A stretch of 64,000 nt of DNA from assembly GCF_007786475.1 (NCBI RefSeq), contig NZ_VNJJ01000012.1, forward strand, positions 1-64,000, written 5' to 3'. The position numbers and the translations under genes are program-made. Positions 1 to 8,543 of this stretch are shown here, one piece after another (position 1 is the stretch's first letter; the number at the start of each line of letters is the position of its first letter). The notes under the pieces were generated by a model that searched no databases, was not told the DNA's origin, and saw only the letters and a list, made by a program, of their open reading frames with translations. Source of the DNA: Cohnella terricola. Its GTDB lineage: Bacteria; Bacillota; Bacilli; Paenibacillales; Paenibacillaceae.

Positions 1-126
1 TTTTGTCGATACGCTTTTACGCACAGATTTCTCCATACGCAAGTATCCTAGCTACGCGGGGGCTTGGCCCCTCCCGCGACCGGACTTTCACCGGCTAGAT
101 GATGCGTGCCTCTGGGCACGCATGCA
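1..126 (-). other. structured RNA-like segment, possible 5' part of a group II intron
   Basis: On the minus strand this stretch can fold into a perfect hairpin (ATGCGTGCC paired with GGCACGCAT, 4-nt loop) followed by a three-way junction closed by CTAGC/GCTAG, with arms CCGG-TGAAAGT-CCGG and CGCGGG...CCCGCG. A GGTGAAAGTCC-type hairpin is common in domain I of bacterial group II introns, and class C introns insert just after terminator hairpins; a terminator lies directly 5' of it. The rest would lie outside the window. It could also be another structured RNA. Identity is uncertain. Confidence 0.3.
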
Positions 127-128
127 AC

Positions 129-150
129 AAAAAAAAGCCCGAAGGCTTCT
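129..150 (-). terminator. Rho-independent terminator
   Basis: On the minus strand AAGCC-TTCG-GGCTT is followed by a run of eight T. It lies downstream of tRNA-Gly and its 3' repeat and probably ends that transcript. Confidence 0.75.
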
Positions 151-170
151 TGCAGCAAATATGGAGCAAA

Positions 171-258
171 CTATGCAGCATTCACGGACGGTCGAACCCA
201 ACGCAGGGTCCGCTTCCCTTCCGAGAAGTGATTTCATATGGAGCGGGTGAAGGGAATC
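171..258. repeat. direct repeat copy 1, contains a 20-nt tRNA-Gly 3' end
   Basis: This copy matches 336-424 closely (a few substitutions and one indel). It includes the last 20 nt of the tRNA-Gly sequence (239-258, reverse strand), after which similarity stops. It is a partial duplication of the tRNA 3' end plus its downstream flank. Confidence 0.8.
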
Positions 259-335
259 CTCAACATCTTCGATTGGATGGTTCCCTCCGGGAACGGCTGA
301 GGAAGATGTTGACGCGCGTCCTACTCGAGTAAATT

Positions 336-424
336 CTATGCAGCGTTCACGGACGGTCGAACCTAGTTCAGGGTTCCTCTTCCCTTCCGAGAAGTGATTT
401 CATATGGAGCGGGTGAAGGGAATC
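336..424. repeat. direct repeat copy 2, runs into the intact tRNA-Gly
   Basis: Second copy of the repeat at 171-258. Here the tRNA part continues into a complete gene. The layout suggests an unequal duplication, or a tRNA-targeted integration that was later lost. Confidence 0.8.
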
Positions 425-478
425 GAACCCTCGCCTCAAGCTTGGGAAGCTGGCGTTCTGCCATTGAACTACACCCGC
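405..478 (-). tRNA. tRNA-Gly (anticodon CCC)
   Basis: The reverse complement folds as a cloverleaf: acceptor GCGGGTG/CACCCGC, T-loop TTCGATT, discriminator T and an encoded CCA (405-407). The anticodon loop is TTCCCAA, giving anticodon CCC. One C-T mismatch is seen in the anticodon stem (positions 28-42), which is unusual but does not disturb the rest of the fold. Confidence 0.9.
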
Positions 479-501
479 ATGCGTTATGAAAGATGACTTC
501 A

Positions 502-531
502 ATCATACCACGGGTTTCCGGATAAACGCAA
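502..531 (-). promoter_or_regulatory. sigma-A promoter for tRNA-Gly
   Basis: On the minus strand TTGCGT, an 18-bp spacer and TATGAT stand just upstream of the tRNA-Gly gene. Confidence 0.6.
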
Positions 532-689
532 ACCAGTTCAGTTCACGATCGTTGTCCAGAAAATGGCGCGGCGTTCGGGCCGTTGCGGATTATTCGCGAT
601 ATGTGTGAATGCACTGACGGTATAGATGTCTCTACATAAACTGTTTCTGTGATATTCAATCACAATACATGGAATCGGGTGGTGATAAC

Positions 690-833
690 ATGGGTTATCC
701 AGTCGGTGGCGTTGGTGCCGGTTCCTGCTGTTCTTGTGCTTACGGTGGAGGCGGTGGCGGTGCAGCTTTCGTTTTAGTGCTTTTCGTTCTGTTGGTCATT
801 ATTTTACGTGCTGGCATCGGACTCTTTTACTAA
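690..833 (+). CDS. YjcZ-family small sporulation protein
   Basis: A 47-aa peptide with a Gly/Cys-rich head (CCSCAYGG) and one hydrophobic tail segment (residues about 25-39, AAFVLVLFVLLVIIL). This is the layout of the YjcZ family, tiny membrane peptides made during sporulation in bacilli. The ATG at 690 follows GGTGGTGAT, and a hairpin terminator lies at 866-902. It is too short for routine ORF calling. The molecular role of the family is not settled; association with the spore or sporangial membrane is inferred from family membership. Confidence 0.8.
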   Translation: MGYPVGGVGAGSCCSCAYGGGGGGAAFVLVLFVLLVIILRAGIGLFY

Positions 834-865
834 ACTTTAGAATCAAGCGCCGCTCTTCCGAAATT

Positions 866-902
866 CCCCTGTCGACCATACGGTTGGCAGGGGGTTTGTT
901 TA
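866..902 (+). terminator. Rho-independent terminator after the YjcZ gene
   Basis: CCCCTGTC and GGCAGGGG form a stem followed by GTTTGTTT on the plus strand. Confidence 0.65.
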
Positions 903-998
903 TGAAAGGAGATGGAACGCTAACTTGGCCCGAAACTTTTCCTGCAATTGCCCGTATCTCTACATAATGACAATCAGTTGAAAATAGGAGTGATGTGC

Positions 999-1202
999 AT
1001 GAGATATAGCGCAGATGGCGTCGCGATCGTTTGTCCATGTTGCCGCAACGAAACCTTCGATAAGGACTATCGACAACTCAACTCCAGGGGAGCCACCTTC
1101 TTCGGATTGGATTGGGCCAATCGGAACGCAACGATCCTCGTATGTCAGAGATGTACTTATATTTCATGGTTTATGTCCGAGCCTCGCGCTCATAAAAATT
1201 AA
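999..1202 (+). CDS. zinc-ribbon protein, DUF2082 (YpzJ-like)
   Basis: A 67-aa protein with two CxxC knuckles, CPCC and CQRC, about 37 residues apart, and the family signature LNSRGATFFGLDWANR between them. This matches the zinc_ribbon_13/DUF2082 family of small predicted nucleic-acid-binding proteins. The ATG at 999 was chosen because GGAG at 987-990 sits 8 nt upstream; an in-frame ATG at 993 would be only 2 nt from it. It is monocistronic, between a terminator and the tRNA-Arg gene. No precise function is known. Confidence 0.8.
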   Translation: MRYSADGVAIVCPCCRNETFDKDYRQLNSRGATFFGLDWANRNATILVCQRCTYISWFMSEPRAHKN

Positions 1203-1245
1203 CCAATAGTACCGCAGATTATTTTTCAAACTTACAATTTAATCC

Positions 1246-1274
1246 TTGCGGAATGAAACCCGATGTGCTAAGAT
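1246..1274 (+). promoter_or_regulatory. sigma-A promoter for tRNA-Arg
   Basis: TTGCGG, a 17-bp spacer and TAAGAT, ending 11 bp before the tRNA 5' end. Confidence 0.7.
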
Positions 1275-1285
1275 ACTTTTTGCGT

Positions 1286-1362
<77 letters not shown>

Positions 1363-1395
1363 TTAAATCCGAATATATCGCGCTGAAAATAAAAC

Positions 1396-1437
1396 AAAAC
1401 CCCGAATCCTTGTTATTATCAAGGATTCGGGGTTTTT
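1396..1437. terminator. bidirectional terminator between tRNA-Arg and the gene at 1465
   Basis: A perfect stem, ACCCCGAATCCTTG with CAAGGATTCGGGGT, is flanked by AAAA on the left and TTTTT on the right. It serves the tRNA on the plus strand and the convergent gene on the minus strand. Confidence 0.85.
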
Positions 1438-1464
1438 GCTTTCCTTGTGGGAGCACAAAATTGA

Positions 1465-1833
1465 TCAGAGACAACCGCATTCCTTTGCAATTTGCATTGC
1501 CCTGTCGCCGTTTTCTTCCGAAACAATTGCAGTGAGTATAATATCATAACCGGATACCATATTCCCGGAACCGCCGGAACTCATCCCGCTAGCACTTGTA
1601 CTAGTGGCTGCCAGAATGCCGGAATCCTGCCCGAAGTTGCCGTTAAGCGTAATCGAGCCAAGGCTCGGAATATCTCCCATAATCGGATTATTGGGGTCAT
1701 ACCCGCCGCCGGGATAACCGTCAAATCGATCGACTTCGGATTCGATGATTTCAAATTCGTTTTTCATCTGATCCAAAGCTTTCTTGGCTTGTTCCGGTGT
1801 TTTGAAATAAACGATGATCGGTTTCTCGGTCAT
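1465..1833 (-). CDS. conserved hypothetical protein, GSP17M/YflT-like fold possible
   Basis: A 122-aa soluble protein that starts MTEKPIIVYFKTPEQAKKAL, with a short Gly/Ser-rich middle (residues about 75-93) and a C-terminal VSEENGDRAMQIAKECGC. The beginning resembles small general-stress proteins (YflT/GSP17M type), where a 'name-of-the-variable' beta strand is followed by a helix rich in A/K, but the match is weak. The start codon has GGAG 8 nt upstream. It is monocistronic, ending at the bidirectional terminator. No function is assigned. Confidence 0.55.
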   Translation of the reverse strand: MTEKPIIVYFKTPEQAKKALDQMKNEFEIIESEVDRFDGYPGGGYDPNNPIMGDIPSLGSITLNGNFGQDSGILAATSTSASGMSSGGSGNMVSGYDIILTAIVSEENGDRAMQIAKECGCL

Positions 1834-2049
1834 TCAGATTCTCCTTCGCTTCGGAATCCTCTTAGCTTGATATATTTTTGCAGTCGCATGCATGGCAAAA
1901 ATATATCGGAATTCATAACAGTATTTCTGGGAATTCGTAAGTTAACCGATTTTACACAACTTTTACACGCAGGTCTTGGAAAAGCTTGATATACTGGTTC
2001 CATTCCAGGCGTTATCCGCTCGGTTCCAAACTATATCCGAGGTGTTATA

Positions 2050-2625
2050 ATGACGATCAAACAAGCTTCCGCAGCCGACACTCCGGCAATCGCCCGCCTT
2101 ATTTTGCTAGCGATTGGAGATATCGCCTCCCAGCTAACGAGCGAAACCGACGAGACGAAAATCCTTGAGCGATTGGAAGCGTTCATCGATGCCGAGGGCA
2201 ATCGCTTCAGCCGTTCATGCATTCTTGCAAAAGAAGCGAAAGGCGTACCTGCTGGCATGATTCTTTGTTACCATGGCAAAGACGCAGATCTGCTGTACGA
2301 ACCCGTGCTTGAGCACTTACGCCGCAAGACCGGCAATCCGGACATCGCCATCGACCGCGAAACGGAGTCGGATGAATATTACATAGATGCGATCGCCGTC
2401 GATCCCCGCCATCAGGGCCAAGGCTTCGCCAAGCAACTGATCGACGCCGCGGAGCGAAAGGCAGCTGATTCGGGTTACGAGAGAATCGCGCTAAACGTCG
2501 ACCAGACCAACGAGAAAGCACACGCGTTATACAGCAAGCTCGGTTACGTGGCGGACAAACAAATTACGATTAACGGCCATTCCTTCTGGCATATGGTCAA
2601 ACCTCTCCATCGCATGACAAAGTGA
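2050..2625 (+). CDS. GNAT-family N-acetyltransferase
   Basis: A 191-aa protein with the acetyl-CoA-binding motif A at residues about 117-127: IAVDPRHQGQGFAKQLIDAA carries the Q-x-x-G-x-G pyrophosphate-binding loop, followed by the motif B region ALNVDQTNEKAHALYSKLGY. It would transfer an acetyl group from acetyl-CoA to an amine; the substrate cannot be read from sequence. It starts at an ATG 13 nt after a GAGG-like site and is followed after 16 nt by a small EamA gene, so the two are probably co-transcribed. Confidence 0.8.
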   Translation: MTIKQASAADTPAIARLILLAIGDIASQLTSETDETKILERLEAFIDAEGNRFSRSCILAKEAKGVPAGMILCYHGKDADLLYEPVLEHLRRKTGNPDIAIDRETESDEYYIDAIAVDPRHQGQGFAKQLIDAAERKAADSGYERIALNVDQTNEKAHALYSKLGYVADKQITINGHSFWHMVKPLHRMTK

Positions 2626-2641
2626 TAAAGGGGGCTCGAAA

Positions 2642-3070
2642 ATGGGAACGTGGTTGATCTACGCACTGCTTTCGGCGGCGACCGCCGCGCTCGTGGCGAT
2701 CTTCGGCAAAATCGGACTGAAAGACGTCGATGCCAACTCCGCGACTGCCGTCCGCGCCGTCATCATGGCCTTATTCCTGCTCGGAGTGGTCGTCGTCCAG
2801 GGAAAAGCCGCCCAGCTTGGCGCTGTTTTCTCCCAGAAGAAGGCGATGTCCTTCATCGTTCTTAGCGGCGTATCCGGGGCTTTGTCGTGGCTGTTCTATT
2901 TTCTTGCACTCAAAGGGGGAAAAGTTTCCCAGGTCGGGCCGATCGACAAGCTCAGCGTCGTTCTTGCCGTTATTCTGGCCTTCCTGTTTCTCGGCGAACG
3001 CATCTCTTGGATCAATGCCCTCGGCGTCGCGATGATTGCCGGAGGTGCCATATTAGTCGCGTTAAAATAA
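2642..3070 (+). CDS. small EamA/DMT-family membrane protein
   Basis: A 142-aa protein with about five hydrophobic segments, corresponding to a single EamA repeat (full-length DMT exporters have two). Typical family features are KIGLKDVDANSATAVRA near the start and the tail FLGERISWINALGVAMIAGGAILV. Single-repeat members usually work as dimers to transport small metabolites. It has AAGGGGG before the ATG and follows the acetyltransferase after 16 nt. The substrate is unknown. Confidence 0.8.
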   Translation: MGTWLIYALLSAATAALVAIFGKIGLKDVDANSATAVRAVIMALFLLGVVVVQGKAAQLGAVFSQKKAMSFIVLSGVSGALSWLFYFLALKGGKVSQVGPIDKLSVVLAVILAFLFLGERISWINALGVAMIAGGAILVALK

Positions 3071-3106
3071 GCCGCTTCATCCGAACCAGGATGAGCGGCT
3101 TGCTTC
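3066..3106 (+). terminator. terminator after the acetyltransferase-EamA pair
   Basis: AAGCCGCT(T)CATCC paired with GGATGAGCGGCTT, then GCTTCTT. It abuts the stop of the opposite small gene at 3107. Confidence 0.7.
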
Positions 3107-3238
3107 TTATCGGTTATGCGGCTGCGCCGGATTATTCTGTGCGGGATGGAACGTATTGATTTTAAGCTTCTCTTCTACGAACTCCTCGCCTTTTTTCGCG
3201 ATTTGGTTCCCTTTGTTTTTCTTGAATTTGTCCGCCAT
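3107..3238 (-). CDS. small basic hypothetical protein
   Basis: A 43-aa ORF on the minus strand: a Lys-rich head MADKFKKNKGNQIAKKGEEF and a tail rich in Asn, Pro and His. It is supported by a strong Shine-Dalgarno (GGAGGTG, 6 nt before the ATG) and by its snug position before the facing terminator. It is too short for standard gene calling. It resembles the short Lys-rich peptides often found near spore genes, but no family is recognised. Confidence 0.55.
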   Translation of the reverse strand: MADKFKKNKGNQIAKKGEEFVEEKLKINTFHPAQNNPAQPHNR

Positions 3239-3283
3239 TTCCTTCACCTCCGTCGGCCGCCCCGGCGGCCTCTCCTATTCGCT

Positions 3284-3610
3284 CTATAAAATATTCATCG
3301 ACTCGATATGACTTCGCGTTTCCGGCGTACCCAGATCGTGCAGCATTCGATAAATGTCCCGTAAAAGCCCTTCATAGGTCGCGTTGTCCGGCGTATCCGC
3401 CACGAACGGAGATCCTTCGTAATTAAAGATCTCGTCCTCATCGGCATCTTGCGCTTCCTGAAAAAGCTCCTCCAACTTGTTGATCTCCGCCTCCGTGGCG
3501 CGGATAGCGAATTCGAACGGAGCCGCCTCGGGGTCTTCCAGAATTTGTCCCGGACCGACCGCCACGTAATACGTCTTTCTGGCGGAATCGGCCGTATCTT
3601 GATCGCTCAT
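3284..3610 (-). CDS. conserved hypothetical acidic protein
   Basis: A 108-aa acidic protein (start MSDQDTADSARKTYYVAVG, tail ETRSHIESMNIL). The frame is open further upstream, but the ATG at 3610 with GGAG 11 nt upstream fits best, since the longer version would run through the divergent promoter region of asnB. No motif is recognised beyond a probable alpha/beta fold. It may be co-transcribed with the 43-aa gene downstream; a GGCCGCC/GGCGGCC palindrome lies between them. Confidence 0.6.
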   Translation of the reverse strand: MSDQDTADSARKTYYVAVGPGQILEDPEAAPFEFAIRATEAEINKLEELFQEAQDADEDEIFNYEGSPFVADTPDNATYEGLLRDIYRMLHDLGTPETRSHIESMNIL

Positions 3611-3745
3611 GGCGGCATTTTCTCCTTTCTCCGGTTTTGCACCGTTAATCTTTATGTATTTTCTCCCGGCGGACATACATGTTATGCCCTTTTTCGCATA
3701 TTCATCTTTAGGGTCGGTTTTAATCGAAAGGAAGGCTGAAGGCAC

Positions 3746-5602
3746 ATGTGCGGGATAACGGGATGGATTGATTGGAACGCGGATTTGACGAAGCAGGCGG
3801 ATACGATCGAGAAAATGACCAGAACGCTCGAGCTGCGCGGACCGGATGCGAGCGGCACTTGGCTATCCCAAAATTGCGCTTTCGGACATCGCCGCCTGTC
3901 CGTCATGGATCCCGCGAACGGCGCCCAACCGATGGTCAGGCCCGCCAGAGGCGGAGACGACCGCGATTGCGTCCTCGTGTATAACGGCGAATTGTACAAT
4001 GCCCCCGAGCTTCGGAGGGAATTGGAATTGCTTGGCTACCGATTTCGCACCTCTTGCGATACAGAAGTGCTGCTGCTGGCATACGTGGAATGGGGCCCGG
4101 AATGTTTAGAAAAATTAAACGGCATTTTTGCCTTCGCCGTCTGGCATACGGCCGAAGATAAACTGTTCATGGCCAGAGATCGGCTTGGCGTCAAGCCGCT
4201 CTTCTACAGACGCGAAGAAGGACGCTTCTTTTTCGGATCGGAGCCAAAGGCGATTCTCGCTCACCCTGACGTTCCCGCCGAGATCGATGCGGAGGGATTG
4301 GCCGAACTGTTCGTGATCGGACCGGCGCGCACGCCCGGTCATGGGGTCTGGCGAAACTTCGAGGAATTAAAGCCGGGACACTGTTTGCAATACGACCGCA
4401 ATGGCATGAGAAAATACGCATACTGGCAGTTGCAAAGCGCCGAGCATGCAGAGAACGTGAACCAAACCGCGGAGAAGGTTCGCGAATTGCTCGCCGACAC
4501 AGTCGAGCGCCAGCTCGTATCGGACGTTCCGATCTGTACGCTGCTCTCGGGCGGTCTCGATTCAAGCGCTTTAACCGCCTTCGCAGCGGAGTATTACGGA
4601 AGAACGAATCAAGGGAACGTGCATACGTTCTCGGTCGATTATGCAGACAACGACAAGCATTTCCATGCGCACGAATTCCAACCTAACTCCGACGGTCCCT
4701 GGATCAAAAGAATGAACGAGTATTTGTCGACCATCCATCATCCGAAGCAATTCGATACCCCTGAGCTCGTAGCGGCGCTCGAAGCCGCCGTCTTAGCCAA
4801 GGATGTGCCAGGCATGGCCGATATCGACGCGTCTTTGTATTTGTTCTGCCGCGAGATCAAGAAAGAAGCGACCGTCGCCCTATCCGGCGAGGCGGCGGAC
4901 GAAATTTTCGGCGGCTACCCTTGGTTTCAGCGGGAAGACGCCCTGCAGGCGGAGACGTTTCCTTGGTCGCTTGCGACGGATTTGCGCGAAAGCCTGCTAT
5001 CCCCGGAACTCAAGCGGAAGCTCCGCCCCCGCGAATACTTGGCCGATAGATACGCGCAAGCCGTAGCCGAAGTTCCGCATCTGGCTGGAGAAGACGAAAC
5101 CCAAAGACGTATGCGGCGAATGTCCTATCTGAACGTAACCCGCTTTATGCCGACGCTGCTCGACCGCAAGGACCGAATGAGCATGGCCGTCGGATTGGAA
5201 GTGCGCGTCCCCTATTGCGACCATCGGTTAGTCGAATACGTCTGGAACATTCCGTGGGAGATTAAGTCGACGGGAGGACGGGAGAAAGGCATCCTCAGAA
5301 ATGCGCTCGAAGGCGTCCTGCCGGAAGATGTGCTCTATCGCAAAAAGAGTCCTTATCCGAAGACGCACAACCCGAACTATCTAGCTGCCGTGCGCGACTG
5401 TTTGCTTGAAAGGTTGGAAGATCCTTCATGCCCGCTTCATTCGCTGATCGACGTGGACTGGATCAGGCAAACCGCCGCGGCGACAGACGCCAGCTCACAT
5501 CTTCCGTGGTTCGGCCAGCTCATGTCCGGACCCCAGTTGTTCGCGTATTTAATTCAGATGGATTATTGGCTGCGGCATTATAAGGTGAAGTTAGTTTTGT
5601 AG
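3746..5602 (+). CDS. asnB: asparagine synthase (glutamine-hydrolysing)
   Basis: A 618-aa cytosolic enzyme that makes asparagine from aspartate, ATP and glutamine. It starts MCGITGW, so Cys2 is the N-terminal nucleophile of the class II glutamine amidotransferase domain (about 2-200). The synthetase domain has the PP-loop SGGLDSS near residue 267 and the SGEAADEIFGGYPWF segment near 383. The length is typical for the AsnB type with a class II amidotransferase head. It is monocistronic, divergent from the 3610 gene and closed by a terminator. The sporulation-associated or cell-wall role of some paralogues cannot be judged here. Confidence 0.93.
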   Translation: MCGITGWIDWNADLTKQADTIEKMTRTLELRGPDASGTWLSQNCAFGHRRLSVMDPANGAQPMVRPARGGDDRDCVLVYNGELYNAPELRRELELLGYRFRTSCDTEVLLLAYVEWGPECLEKLNGIFAFAVWHTAEDKLFMARDRLGVKPLFYRREEGRFFFGSEPKAILAHPDVPAEIDAEGLAELFVIGPARTPGHGVWRNFEELKPGHCLQYDRNGMRKYAYWQLQSAEHAENVNQTAEKVRELLADTVERQLVSDVPICTLLSGGLDSSALTAFAAEYYGRTNQGNVHTFSVDYADNDKHFHAHEFQPNSDGPWIKRMNEYLSTIHHPKQFDTPELVAALEAAVLAKDVPGMADIDASLYLFCREIKKEATVALSGEAADEIFGGYPWFQREDALQAETFPWSLATDLRESLLSPELKRKLRPREYLADRYAQAVAEVPHLAGEDETQRRMRRMSYLNVTRFMPTLLDRKDRMSMAVGLEVRVPYCDHRLVEYVWNIPWEIKSTGGREKGILRNALEGVLPEDVLYRKKSPYPKTHNPNYLAAVRDCLLERLEDPSCPLHSLIDVDWIRQTAAATDASSHLPWFGQLMSGPQLFAYLIQMDYWLRHYKVKLVL

Positions 5603-5604
5603 CC

Positions 5605-5638
5605 CAAAAAAACTCCGGACCGCTCATGGTCCGGAGTT
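5605..5638 (-). terminator. terminator of the rph-rdgB operon
   Basis: On the minus strand AACTCCGGACC and GGTCCGGAGTT form an 11-bp stem followed by seven T. On the plus strand the same stem can stop asnB. Confidence 0.85.
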
Positions 5639-5654
5639 ACTTATCGTCAACTAC

Positions 5655-6296
5655 TTATTGGGCGATCGATGCCAACAGCCGTTTCAAGGCATTGCCGCGA
5701 TGGCTAATCGCGTTCTTTTCTTCTAACGACAATTCCGCCATGCTGCGGCCGTGCGACGGCAGCCAGAACAACGGATCGTAACCGAAACCGCCGTCTCCTC
5801 TCTGCTTGCTCAAAATATAACCTTCCACGGACCCTTCCGCATGCAGCTTGCTGTCGTCCGAAGGATCGTACAGGACGAGAGAGCACATGAATCTTGCGGT
5901 GCTCAACAGCTTCGCGTCCCCCAGCTCTTCCTGCGAAGACGGACTTTCGACCGAACGTCCTTCAAGCTCGCGAAGCAGCTTCTTGTTGTTGGCCGCATCA
6001 TTCGCGGGTTCGCCGGCGTATCTCGCCGAGTATACCCCGGGCGCTCCGTCCAAAGCGTCTACGCACAAGCCGGAATCGTCCGCCAGCACCGGCATGCCGA
6101 CGATGTCGGCAACGGTCTTCGCCTTCAGAAAGGCGTTTTCCTCGAACGTGGTCCCCGTTTCTTCGATATCGGGAATCCCTTCGACGTCATGCAAATCTTT
6201 CACGTCGATGCCGATTTTCTCGAATGCCTCGCGGAATTCCTTCGATTTGCCGCGATTGCGCGTAGCTACGAGCAATGTTTTCCCCGCCTGAATCAT
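5655..6296 (-). CDS. rdgB: XTP/dITP diphosphatase (non-canonical purine NTP pyrophosphatase)
   Basis: A 213-aa house-cleaning enzyme of the HAM1/RdgB family that hydrolyses dITP, XTP and ITP to monophosphates and keeps deaminated purines out of nucleic acids. Family hallmarks are [14 protein letters not shown] at the start, the acidic metal site [13 protein letters not shown], the SARYAGE segment and the C-terminal [10 protein letters not shown]. Its ATG overlaps the rph stop by 4 nt, so the two are translationally coupled; the rph-rdgB order is conserved in bacilli. Confidence 0.93.
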   Translation of the reverse strand: MIQAGKTLLVATRNRGKSKEFREAFEKIGIDVKDLHDVEGIPDIEETGTTFEENAFLKAKTVADIVGMPVLADDSGLCVDALDGAPGVYSARYAGEPANDAANNKKLLRELEGRSVESPSSQEELGDAKLLSTARFMCSLVLYDPSDDSKLHAEGSVEGYILSKQRGDGGFGYDPLFWLPSHGRSMAELSLEEKNAISHRGNALKRLLASIAQ

Positions 6297-7039
6297 TTCT
6301 TGCCGCCCCCGATTCGTTCGCCAGCCGTTCCCAGCGTTTGTTTCTGCATCTCGATAAGCTGACGGATGCCCTCATCGGCTAGAGACAGCATTTCGTCGAA
6401 TTCCGCGCGCGAGAACGGAGCTTCTTCTCCGGTCCCTTGCACTTCTACGAAAGCGCCAGCGCCCGTCATTACCACGTTCATGTCGACTTTTGCTTTGGAG
6501 TCTTCCTCGTAATTCAGATCCACGACCGGCTGTTCCTGAATAACGCCGACGCTCACGGATGCCAAATAATCGGTCAGCGGATATTTCTCGAACGAAGTCG
6601 TCTCCGACAGTTTATGTATCGCTAGCGCGAGTGCGATATAAGCGCCCGTTATAGAGGTCGTGCGAGTCCCTCCGTCGGCTTGCAGCACGTCGCAATCGAG
6701 CGTGATCGTTCTTTCGCCGAGGGCGTGGAGATTCACGACGGAACGCAGCGCACGTCCGATCAGCCGCTGAATTTCCATCGTCCGTCCCGTCAGCTTGCCT
6801 TTCGCCGATTCCCTTTGATTGCGGGTATGCGTGGCACGGGGCAGCATGGAATATTCGGCCGTTACCCACCCTTTGCCCTGTCCTTTCAGAAAAGGAGGCA
6901 CGCGCTCTTCTACGGACGCCGTACAAAGCACTTTCGTATTCCCGGCCTCGATCAACACGGATCCTTCCGCGTATTTATTCGGGTGAAGCGTAACCGCGAA
7001 AGGACGCAGGTCACGGTTTTGTCTGCCATCTGTTCTCAT
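6293..7039 (-). CDS. rph: ribonuclease PH
   Basis: A 248-aa phosphorolytic 3'-5' exoribonuclease that trims tRNA 3' ends. It opens [14 protein letters not shown] and contains the conserved [18 protein letters not shown] and [19 protein letters not shown] segments that form the phosphate and RNA sites of the hexamer ring. The start at 7039 has GGAGG 7 nt upstream; the reading frame extends 20 codons further only through a GTG without a ribosome site. It is upstream of and overlapping rdgB. Confidence 0.93.
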   Translation of the reverse strand: MRTDGRQNRDLRPFAVTLHPNKYAEGSVLIEAGNTKVLCTASVEERVPPFLKGQGKGWVTAEYSMLPRATHTRNQRESAKGKLTGRTMEIQRLIGRALRSVVNLHALGERTITLDCDVLQADGGTRTTSITGAYIALALAIHKLSETTSFEKYPLTDYLASVSVGVIQEQPVVDLNYEEDSKAKVDMNVVMTGAGAFVEVQGTGEEAPFSRAEFDEMLSLADEGIRQLIEMQKQTLGTAGERIGGGKK

Positions 7040-7201
7040 TGCTTGACCTCCCAGATACTCAATCTCACCCATTTTACCAGAGGTTGAACGCAAAATCACC
7101 CAAGCGGCCCAAATTCCCGGCTAGCTAGCGAAAGACGTATGATCCTGCGACTAAGGGGCAATATACCTAGGATGGAAAAACAAGGGCAGGAGGAAATATC
7201 C

Positions 7202-8539
7202 GTGCTGGAGACGATAAAACGGCAATTCGAAAATGTAACGGATCTGCTGACCGAGACAGTCGATAACGGCTTTTGGCCGATGGAGATCGCTTATTTCCCT
7301 TCCTTGTGCGATGAAAGGATCAAGGACGGACTGCTCGTGCCGTATTCCTATCGATTCGATCCCGACGAATTTCGCAGAATGCTGCGTTCCAACCCCAAAT
7401 ACGTCGAGGCGGAAGACCCCAAGCAATGGGCGAATCTTCTTCTTAAAGGGTTCGTACTGCTGAAAGTCGAAGGCAAATGCTATTCCTTCAAATCCGATCG
7501 CACGCTCGTAACGGAGCCGGGCACGACGGAAGTGGAATCGGCGGTTCTTGGCCCCCAATCCGCTTTCACGGAGGACATCACCATGAACATGGCCCTCCTT
7601 CGCCTTCGCTACAACGTTCCGACGCTAACGGCGGAGCCTTACGATAAAGGCTCTTATTCCAATACGTCGATCATGGTTCTGTACGACCGCGAACTAGTTA
7701 ACCCCGTTATCCTTAACATGCTTCGGGACAAACTGGATCGCATTCGGCTCGATCTGCTGCTTGCCTCTAGCAGCCTCGTCAAGGAACTGACAGATCGCAA
7801 TCACCGCCTGTTCCCGACGATTCTTCAGACGGAACGCCCGGATCGCGTCGCCGTGATGCTGCGCAAAGGAAAGATCGTCATCATCATCAACGGCAGCCGT
7901 TTTGCCTTGATTCTCCCCGTGCGATTGTTCGATTTTATGCACGCGATGGACGACGAATACGACTCCTACTGGATCAACAGGTTTCTGAACGTCATGCGTT
8001 ATGTTGGCATATGGATGACGATTATCCTTCCCGCGTCCTATATTGCGATTGTTTCCTACAACCCGGAAATATTCCGCGTGCAGCTTGCTTTTACGATTGA
8101 CGGAAGCCGTGCGGGCGTGCCTTACCCATCATTCGTCGAAGTGTTCGTCATGCTCTTCATGATCGAAGCGCTCATCGAAGCCAGCATCCGGCTTCCGCGA
8201 ATCGTAGGTTCCACGGCGACGACGGTCGGCGGTCTTATTCTGGGACAAGCCGCTCAACAGGCTGGGTTGGTCAGCAGTATCATGATCATTATCACGTCGG
8301 TTGTCGCGATATCGAATTTCGTCATTCCGAACCCCGACTTCAGCCAAGCCGTCCGACTGATGAAGTATCCGTTCGTTGTGATCGCCATGTTATACGGAAT
8401 TAGCGGAGTCGTCGTACTCTTCTTTGCTTTGATGGTCTATTTATGCAATCTGCGCAGTTTCGGAGAACCGTATTTCGCGCTGTTCTTGCCGAGAAGCCAC
8501 GACTTGCCCAACCAGGGAACCAAGCTCGGGAAAGGATGA
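7202..8539 (+). CDS. spore germination protein, GerA family (A subunit)
   Basis: A 445-aa A subunit of a germinant receptor in the spore inner membrane. The N-terminal soluble domain carries family signatures (TDLLTETVDNG, RLRYNVPTL, YDRELVNPVI), followed by about five membrane segments from residue 265, including LILGQAAQQAGLV. A GTG start at 7202 is preferred because AGGAGG stands 8 nt upstream; an ATG at 7172 has only a poor site. It lies 4 nt before the B subunit in an A-B-C operon. It lacks the long hydrophilic head of GerAA/GerKA. The germinant is unknown. Confidence 0.9.
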   Translation: MLETIKRQFENVTDLLTETVDNGFWPMEIAYFPSLCDERIKDGLLVPYSYRFDPDEFRRMLRSNPKYVEAEDPKQWANLLLKGFVLLKVEGKCYSFKSDRTLVTEPGTTEVESAVLGPQSAFTEDITMNMALLRLRYNVPTLTAEPYDKGSYSNTSIMVLYDRELVNPVILNMLRDKLDRIRLDLLLASSSLVKELTDRNHRLFPTILQTERPDRVAVMLRKGKIVIIINGSRFALILPVRLFDFMHAMDDEYDSYWINRFLNVMRYVGIWMTIILPASYIAIVSYNPEIFRVQLAFTIDGSRAGVPYPSFVEVFVMLFMIEALIEASIRLPRIVGSTATTVGGLILGQAAQQAGLVSSIMIIITSVVAISNFVIPNPDFSQAVRLMKYPFVVIAMLYGISGVVVLFFALMVYLCNLRSFGEPYFALFLPRSHDLPNQGTKLGKG

Positions 8540-8543
8540 TCGC

